Below, one piece after another: positions 57,331 to 64,000 of a stretch of DNA of 64,000 nt. Source of the stretch: Paragonimus skrjabini miyazakii (taxonomy: Eukaryota > Platyhelminthes > Trematoda > Plagiorchiida > Troglotrematidae); contig JTDE01000217.1 of NCBI GenBank assembly GCA_014338405.1, positions 250,437 to 314,436 on the forward strand, in the 5' to 3' direction. The position numbers and the translations under genes were made by a program. The notes beneath the pieces were generated by a model. The model was given only the letters and a program-made list of their open reading frames with translations, was not told the DNA's origin and did no database searches. Each line of letters opens with the position of its first letter. Positions within the stretch are counted from its first letter, which is position 1.

Positions 57331-60103
57331 CACGTCTGATGCTAACGGGAATTTAGTCTGCTAATGCGGTTGGGATCACTGTGCTGAGAATCACAACTTC
57401 TATTACCTGACGGGTGATGGTAATCGAGAAGCCACCCAAAATGTACGAGTGGCATCGGGCGGGCAACACCTGCTGACCATCGTCCCGCAGTCTAGACCCC
57501 GAATTGCATCAGACGTTGAGTTTCGAAGAGCTTGACGTTTGTGTAGGAACAACCTATTAACCTATCTGTTTCTTAGCAAGAACGCTGAAAGTACTCATAT
57601 AAACCCGCATTCTAGGCCCAAGGAAGGGAAGGTGGAAACCGGAGGCGGAGCGATAAGACAGAGGACTTGTCGAGACACTTTTGCTCATCGGCAGGATCCG
57701 TTGTGGGATCTACCGAAAGATTACTATAAATCGGTGTCGAAAAAATTCAGAACGCTAAGAGACAGATCGGTCTTAGTATGCTAATGCCTGATGGCTCTGT
57801 CGTACACAATAGACAGTGATCGGGAATAAACTGCGAGACGACCGCCGAGATACAGAAACAGTAGTTTCGTGATTAATAGAGAATGATTAAAGCTCGTAAC
57901 TGAAGCCTCTGGCTCAACAGCCTTGTTCACCAGAACTCTACCTGTTAGCCCGTCTGGTATAGGCGACAATGTCGGTGTGATCATTACGCCATCCAGTTTG
58001 GTCTAGAGTCATCGAAATGCGTAAATTGCCAAACCCTAACAAGAGTCAGTGTTTTTGTCTCAGGAGTGGACGATGTGAGATGAGCGCGGGCATCACAAAT
58101 GCCGAAGGCCAAGTCAAACGAATTAGTCATCCATGAATAAAATCTGAGAAGTTTGCAGAGGCGAATTGCGAATGGTGTCATTGAGTAAGCGAACAGCAGG
58201 GCCGTCAAGTGCCAGTAAGTTACAAGTGGATGGAGTGGAATGTAAAATACGCCAATAGATTTCAGAACTAAGAAAAGGTGCGTCATACGTTGCCGACGCC
58301 ATGAGCCGGTTATCGATCTAAGGAGTAACACCTCCGCTTTCCGCAAACTGGCGATCGTGGTGAAACACGGCTAAACCCAACTTACATCCCCCTCGCCTTC
58401 AACTACCAAACACCAGCTTTCCGCTACATCGACAACGAACGGTCTGAAAGCACCGCATGCCTCTAGAAACTCTTCCAAGTTACTGAGAAGAGGTGGTGTC
58501 AATATAGACGGTTTGAAGCCCTGTGTATTTTCCCTTTCATGAAAGTGGCCGATTTCGACGAGTTGTATGCTCGTGCCGCCGCCTTAGAGCAACAATCGCA
58601 TTTCAATCTATGTTTATGGAGATGGTGAAATGGGTGTAGAAACAAAATTCGAGACTTCGGAGTTATCAGTTTGGTAATCCCACACTGTTTGTCAGGATTC
58701 TGGTTTTTCGAGACAGTTTTCGAAACCACACTGAAACCCGCGGCGAGTGACAGGTCAAGCCAATAATGTTTGGTCGGCCGTGCATTGCACTAAAAAGGTC
58801 ATACATAAAAGTTCGGATGGTTGAACCAATTCAAAATAGGAACGCGTAAATGGCCTGTTACGCCTGTTGCTTAGAGGACAAACAGACCTGAGTTAATGGA
58901 TATGAACTGCATAGAAGTAACCCCGATAAAAGGAGTAGTGGGTAAGAACTCACCGATGCCGCTTACAGTGACTTACGGAGTTAGGGAGACTCAATGTCTT
59001 TGTGGGATACGTAGACGGATTTTGATGGAATCCCCTGATTTGTCGTGGGTGGCCCGCCATAACAGCGTAAATTGTTCCACTCAAGTTCTATCACTGAAGG
59101 ATACCCGGAATGACCTCGAAAAGTAGCCGTGTTTTAGGTTGGTATTTCGACACAGGCTGGTGGAAATTTTGGGAAAACCCTACCTTTGAAATATGCAGCA
59201 AGGAAATTCTTATCCCGCGGTTACTATGCTGATAGCCCAAGAATTGCTCCGAGGAAGATTAAACACGATAAGCGATTGAGCATAAGTCGTTCTTGGTCCG
59301 ACCACACCTGGGCTGGGTGCAGTTATAAACTCAACAGCCTCTAGAACAATGGCTCCTACTAGATGAATCATATTCCCGAACGATCCTGGACGAGCAATTG
59401 TAAACTACAACTGGCCGTTAAGCCCCACCACTATGGAGTGCGTCGACCACCGTATCCTTTAAAGACCTAAAGGCAGACAAGTATGCGAAGTGTACGAAAT
59501 CCAGGACAACTCTGGGTAATCTTGCAGGGTTTTCTGAGTATACACGATACAAGTCACTTCAGCTGATGAGTTACAGGAAACACAACTCTCCCATTATCCA
59601 ACCTGGTTAATGAAAGCAGGACAGAGCTACTGCGTCACAGCCACGTGCTCCGCTAGATCCTTTCAACCACTGGTCTGGTTAGTGTTAATCAGGCTAACAT
59701 CGCGCAGACTACTGGGAAATCAGTGGCAATGACGGGATGCAACGTACCACACACATACCTAAGGCTCAATCATGCAGTCACCAATCACTGATGTAAGTGA
59801 CTTAATGTTGAATATATAGGCTGGAGTATAGAAATTCTATCCAATCCACCCCCCATCTTTCGCCTTTTGATTACGAATGTTTTCCCTCCCCGCATGGTTG
59901 CACGGCAGTTGAGTATCAGTTCAAGTAATAATGTACGGTTGTCACTGGTTAGAAGGATGGGAGAGGCAGTAGCAACAACACTGAAGACCGAAGCCTAGAC
60001 TATCGGTCAATTACAACTGAAAATAAGCACCAGTAAAAGAAGTGCAAGATTCGCGAATGAAAACAAAAATTATGGAGGTTTAACAGCGACAAAAGGAGCT
60101 TAC

Positions 60104-60224
60104 ATCTTTCTCCAAAGCCTTCAGGGTGTTTCCTCTCGGACCAATAAGAAGACCAACAAAATTGATATCCGGATGATTGTCTTGTGGAATGAATACCTTG
60201 TCAGTTATCCTGTTCTGTGGGGGT
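60104..60224 (-). CDS. SF1: Splicing factor 1, exon 5 (first half of KH domain)
   Basis: Acceptor ATCGAAATAG, donor GTAAGC; 121 bp, phase 2 in, phase 0 out, residues 142-182. VFIPQDNHPDINFVGLLIGP then RGNTLKALEKD is the opening of the KH domain, with the GPRG loop at residues 170-173. Confidence 0.95.
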
Positions 60225-60261
60225 CTATTTCGATAATAAACAAAACCAAACTCGCATCTAC

Positions 60262-60414
60262 TTGTAGTCCGTTGGTGGTTTATATTCAGGATTCAACTCC
60301 ATAAGCTCCTGTACCAAACTGTGGCGTTCATCTTCCATCCTTTTTCGAGTACGATACTCGCGAGTGTTTAAACGCTTTCCCTCACTACTGTATATTGGTT
60401 CCGGGGAAGGGGAT
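60262..60414 (-). CDS. SF1: Splicing factor 1, exon 4
   Basis: Acceptor CGATTTCTTTAG, donor GTAGAT; 153 bp, phase 2 in and out. It encodes RSPSPEPIYSSEGKRLNTRE, then the helix YRTRKRMEDERHSLVQELME and LNPEYKPPTDY. SPSP at residues 92-95 corresponds to the serines of human SF1 phosphorylated by UHMK1/KIS. The intron behind it is only 37 bp, very short but with both ends in place. Confidence 0.93.
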
Positions 60415-60690
60415 CTAAAGAAATCGACGGGGTGTGAGGATCAATGTTCAGAGATAAACACAAGGTACCAGTGAAAAAGCAATTACCATTTAACTAGAAG
60501 CCAGTCCACCGAAAATAGATTCAGCTAATTAAATCCCTAAATAAAACAGTATTAGATTAAGGAAACGGCATCCACACACACCACCGCAGACAGGCTTGTG
60601 AACACAATGATCTCCAATTACAAAAATAAAGTAATATAATAACAGAAAACCTATAATATACCAGAAAAATGAACAGTTAATGGAGCTAAC

Positions 60691-60766
60691 CTGTCCTCTG
60701 GGTTCTTTGGGATGCCCAAGTCGCCGCATTTTAACCTCCTCGAAATGTCCTCAATTTGTAGTTGGA
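60691..60766 (-). CDS. SF1: Splicing factor 1, exon 3
   Basis: A 76 bp exon between TTAAATAG and GTTAGC, also bordered by a 38 bp intron on its upstream side. Entered in phase 1 it reads LQLQIEDISRRLKCGDLGIP then KNPED, matching human QLQIEDLTRKLRTGDLGIP. Found by homology and phase; it is not the frame that starts at the ATG inside it. Confidence 0.92.
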
Positions 60767-60804
60767 CTATTTAAGAAACAGTTGGCATAGATATATTAAC
60801 GTAC

Positions 60805-60927
60805 GGATGTAAGCCTTCTCCTGCTGAGGAGTGAGGTTCGGCGGTAACTGAGTCGGCATTCCAGGGATATAAGTTCGGTCATTATCAGAAGCAGACGACC
60901 AACGACTCTTACGTTTTCGTGGTGGTT
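60805..60927 (-). CDS. SF1: Splicing factor 1, exon 2 (U2AF ligand motif)
   Basis: Acceptor CACTTTTCACAG, donor GTACGT. RKRKSRW at residues 28-34 is the U2AF ligand motif, whose Trp inserts into the UHM domain of the large U2AF subunit. It is followed by YIPGMPTQLPPNLTPQQEKA, conserved throughout SF1 proteins. A donor four bases further (GTTAAT) was excluded because it breaks the frame. Confidence 0.95.
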
Positions 60928-60962
60928 CTGTGAAAAGTGAAGTGGAAATTCACCTTCCTTAC

Positions 60963-61035
60963 CCGGTGATTTTTGTTGACGACTACGTGAATAGCAATCA
61001 CTCCCGTCAGAAATAGCCAGAATACGCTTGCTCAT
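60963..61035 (-). CDS. SF1: Splicing factor 1, exon 1 with start codon
   Basis: SF1 binds the intron branchpoint sequence and, with U2AF, defines the 3' splice site in the first (E/commitment) complex, in the nucleus. This exon gives the N-terminus MSKRILAISDGSDCYSRSR and ends in phase 1 at GTAAGG. I chose the ATG at 61033-61035; the same frame has two more upstream Met codons (61149 and 61140), whose extra residues look like untranslated sequence. The full product of nine exons is 527 residues, shorter than human SF1 mainly in the proline-rich tail. No TATA box was seen upstream. All splice phases were checked across the nine exons. Confidence 0.8.
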
Positions 61036-61781
61036 GTCCCCGTAAAAATGGCGAATCCGCCCGCGACAAGCGAAGGCGTACGAGTGAAGTTGGCTCAGTA
61101 AAACAAAATGTCGTAGCGGAGGCAGCAAACGGATGGGCATAGCACACATTTTAGGTAATAAATTGATTGGTTGGAATCAGCGAATCACTGATTCAGAAAT
61201 TTCATCACTGTCAGGTGCTGTGTTTCTGATTTCAGCGATTTCAGCTATTTTCAGCGAGATGAAAGAAGTTATTGATGCTCGACAGGTTGCGCGCTACTTT
61301 TAACTATTTTCAGCGATTTCAGCTATTTGTTCACGGGTTCGAGGTTGGAGGTCCAAGTCACCCGGATGCAGTCAGCTTGTCCGTTTCGATGTCAGCGGTT
61401 TTCTGTTGGCCTAAAAGGCAGTCGTTGAAAACAGGGTGTAGCACTGCTCTTGCATGAATGCTAGTCGTAGGCAGTAAGCCCCTGAGCTTTCGTGTCAGGG
61501 CAAAAAAATTTCGGAATAAATCGTTTAAACAGCTTGGTACCTGGTGCAGGAATTGAAATCGTCAAAATCTGCGTTGTGGACTCATATCCGTTTGTATTAA
61601 CTGACCTTTAATTGAAAACCACCTTATCATAGTTATTTTTTCGAAATTCGGTATGGCTGCTGCTGTTGTGGTCAATAGCGTGTGACAATGTTAGCACAAG
61701 GATGCTGGGGTTATTTCCAATTTAATTGTTCATTCTTGTCATTTATTTGTTACTTTATTTTCAGTTATTTTTGTTTCCAGG
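61036..61781. other. Upstream region of SF1, shared with the MULE
   Basis: Contains the probable SF1 promoter and 5' UTR; no TATA box is evident on the - strand. A pair of direct repeats lies at 61230-61328 (separate entry). No other feature. Confidence 0.4.
61230..61328. repeat. Direct repeats of TTTCAGCGATTTCAGCTATT
   Basis: An identical 21 bp segment occurs at 61230-61250 and 61308-61328. TTCAGC recurs inside it and once more at 61250-61256. It lies about 200-300 bases upstream of the SF1 start codon. Confidence 0.75.
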
Positions 61782-63998
61782 AGATGGATTATATTGCTAT
61801 TTTCAAGGTGATGTTTGAGGAACGTGAATTTCGCATTTCTTCACAGTTTCAGGACTGTCCTCAGAGACTCATGGACGAGGTGGGCGTTAGTTACTTTCGT
61901 GGGACGAGCCGTAGACCGAAAACTGCTTTGGATCACGTTAAAGTAGAGTGTAAAGTCTTGCACAGCATTTTGCGTTACATAATTCTCGTTGTTTTTCGCA
62001 CTTTTCACCTTCTTCAAGTTCACATGTACAGTCGTTTAAATCATGTGAGTCGATTCATTGAACAATACAAAAAATTGGTTTCCAAGGTCGCGAGCCCTGT
62101 GTCCTCCCTCTGCGTTCAGTGTCGTGTGCGCTCAGATTTTTGGGAGAGTTAACGGCTAACGGAATACACGTTTATTTCAGCACATTTGCAAACTCTTCGG
62201 TCGTCGGAATCATCTTCGCTGTGACCTCTAAAGTACCTGGGAGCTATACGACGGATCGTATCTACTGGATACTTCATTCAGTGTGGTGGAACTCTAAACG
62301 ACGCACCTTCACGAACTACTGTGAGTCAGTTGTTTCCGCTTTTTATCACTTTTTGATTTCGTGTCCACACTTGAACTGTATATAACGTTTAGATCCACTA
62401 CAAGGGTGACATGGTTTCCTGAAAACCGTGCAGATTTATTATCGTTGTACGAAGGGCTGTGCGACGTGTCTAGTGGGTTAGCTGTTGTTAGTTTTAACGA
62501 ATCAGTTCTCGCAACACATGTTGCAGATCGCGATTTCATGTGGTCAGACGAGATGCGCGTCTGGTTTTGAGCTCTTTCGTGTTGGAGCACAACCATCCCC
62601 TCAGTCGTTTGCTATATGAGTCCCATCCTACGGATCGTGGACTCACCGTCGGCGAATTGAACGAATGCATGAGTCCGTTCCAGTTCAATACACCAACGGC
62701 TGGCATTAAACAGTATGTAGCGGATGTTTATGGGAAGTTTATCACAAATGCTGACGTTGGAAACATCCGACGCAAGTCAAAGCCTGCAATGTCAAGTGAG
62801 TTTGTTACGTAATATTGGTCAAGGATCGTCAGAGAACCCAGATGAAGTGCTTTTGGTAATTAGTGCTGTCGATGTAGTGCGCACTATGAGAGATGAAGAC
62901 AACAAATATACACATAGCTGTTTCGCCCAGCGTACGCAGATTGAACTATTCCGACGTTTCCCACATGTGGTGAATGTGGATGCTACATACGGGACAAACA
63001 AGCACAACTGTGTCATTGTACATTTCATCATACTTTGGAAGTTATATCAGTTCCTCGTGGCAGACGGCATGGGACCCGGCCGGCCCGTGATGTACGGGTA
63101 CGTTCGTAGTGAAAAGTGCTTCACTACGTAGACTTCGAAATTTTTCGGGAAATGATGGACGATCACATAGCAGTGAAAACATTTGTCATGGATAAGATGG
63201 CCGCGCAAATGAGCACAGCCCATGTGGTGTTCGGCTGCGACGTCCTATTGTGTTACTTTAATGTACTTGATGCAGTACGTAAGCATGTAAGTGGGCAAAA
63301 TTCGTCCGTCATATTTGTTAAAAGACAAACCCTTTTCACAGTCGTTTTTTCTCCCACTGAATGGCTACGGCAGACAATAAGAGAGAGTAAGTTGCAGTGT
63401 TACACTGTTTACCGTAGATTCAAACGTGATTTGTACATCACTGGCCGAACCAATGGGAAGTTTCTGAATTATTTGTTGTGTAATTGGCTGCACATCAAGC
63501 CGAGATGGGCCATCCATGTGCAGGGCAATGTTGTCCACTTTGGAAATCGAATGAATAATAGGTTGGAAAACGCAACCGGACGGTTGATGAAGAGGACACA
63601 CTCAATAGACTTCCTAGCCGTCGCCATTCATAAAAGTATGGATTCACAGTGAGTGGCTGATGCGAGAGTACGAAGTACAAACGATCTATTGGTGCGATCG
63701 TCGTGAGGTTGTGGATGTCAACTGGTACGTGAAGAAGAATGACCACGTTCGCCAGTCATCTTGTCCAAAACATCTGAAAGGATGGACTTCACGAATCCCT
63801 TTCAAAACACTATCTGAGTGCAAGGTAAGCGGTTCTCTAGTAATAACCTTGAAGATTGCAGCTTCGTTTGCAACAAGATGGTGGCGCTTTCGTCGTGGAT
63901 AGCGTTGAAGGCACATGTGAATGTACAGTTTGCCGTACAACGTAGCTGCCATGCATACACATTCTGTCGGTGTTTCGGGAACATTTCTACCCCTACGG
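61782..63998 (+). mobile_element. MULE-type transposon, degenerate, continues past window
   Basis: Coding remains of a Mutator-like transposase extend from at least 62540, and probably from the open stretch at 61784, to the window end, in several reading frames. No terminal inverted repeats could be located, as the right end lies outside. It is divergent to SF1 with about 0.75 kb between them. Confidence 0.7.
62540..63984 (+). pseudogene. MULE transposase with SWIM zinc finger, frameshifted
   Basis: Pieces in order: LSSFVLEHNHPLSRLLYESH, a FAR1/FLYWCH-like DNA-binding end; VVNVDATYGTNKHN with the first catalytic Asp; GYVRSEKCF; FVMDKMAAQMSTAH with the second Asp region and LLCYFNVLDAVRKHV; FGNRMNNRLENATGRLMKR with the catalytic Glu; then CECTVCRTT, a TAG at 63943-63945, and LPCIHILSVF, a SWIM finger (CxC...CxH). 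Frames change near 62790, 63110 and between 63650 and 63916. The order is that of MULE/ZSWIM-type transposases. Frameshifts plus an in-frame stop make it a pseudogene unless some breaks are unrecognised introns. Confidence 0.78.
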
Positions 63999-64000
63999 TA

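Larger units (their letters stand above)
49020..60103. other. SF1 intron 5 (11.1 kb), filled with old repeats
   Basis: This intron splits the KH domain. It holds LINE fragments at 50281-50690, 52003-52940, 53010-53170 and 55865-57330 and no supported gene. Stretches without any identified element are 49020-50280, 50691-52002, 53171-55864 and 57331-60103; the last is relatively GC-rich and has open frames on both strands (57539-57784 +, 57984-58346 -, 58896-59126 +) without known motifs. Confidence 0.7.

Noticed and set aside
59563..59600. CTGATGAG ... GGAAAC on the + strand
   Set aside because: The spacer is too short for a stem II and the flanks do not pair as stem I.
60801..60804. Alternative SF1 exon 2 donor four bases downstream
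   Set aside because: It would put exon 3 out of frame and lose the conserved QLQIED block; GTACGT at 60799-60804 is also the better donor.
1..64000. CRISPR arrays, operons, Shine-Dalgarno sites
   Set aside because: The window is eukaryotic: split genes with GT-AG introns, retroelements and no regularly spaced repeats of CRISPR type.

Overview
This is eukaryotic, intron-rich, repeat-rich genomic DNA (about 40% GC by eye) with two assembly gaps. The repeat set (Penelope-like elements, RTE-type LINEs, a tRNA-derived SINE carrying a hammerhead ribozyme like the Schistosoma Sm-alpha repeat) together with the host genes points to a flatworm, most likely a digenean fluke. I cannot assign a species.

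Two host genes can be assembled by joining exons whose splice phases agree at every junction. On the + strand, seven exons between 2411 and 39127 encode the C-terminal part of a PLAT/LH2 repeat protein (LOXHD1-like). One canonical PLAT domain is complete, a second is divergent, and an acidic tail follows; the 5' exons lie before the window. On the - strand, nine exons from 61035 down to 45710 encode a complete 527-residue splicing factor 1 (SF1/branchpoint-binding protein), with U2AF ligand motif, SPSP motif, KH domain, CCHC zinc knuckle and proline-rich tail. The two genes converge, with about 6.6 kb between their stop codons.

Nearly everything else is mobile DNA. Penelope-like elements lie at 13429-15023 (long open RT/GIY-YIG frame with an inverted copy of its own 3' end fused to its truncated 5' end), 26150-27440, 31495-31745 and, more decayed, 17586-18930. 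One RTE family occurs as a near full-length dead copy (19707 to about 23330), a 5'-truncated copy (34969-36151) and older pieces at 8483, 44733, 52003 and 53010; a second RTE-like family is seen at 50281 and 55865-57330. A decayed MULE transposase with a SWIM finger occupies 61782 to the window end, head to head with SF1.

The most striking system is a tRNA-promoter SINE that ends in a hammerhead ribozyme. One copy (34178-34236) keeps every core residue, a GUC cleavage site and an extended stem I, and sits in sense orientation in an intron of the PLAT gene. Two further loci (28838-29440 and 47985-48540) are inverted dimers of the same unit around a shared central spacer, with ribozyme-like motifs in both arms that have lost core residues. 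Both loci lie in introns of the two host genes.
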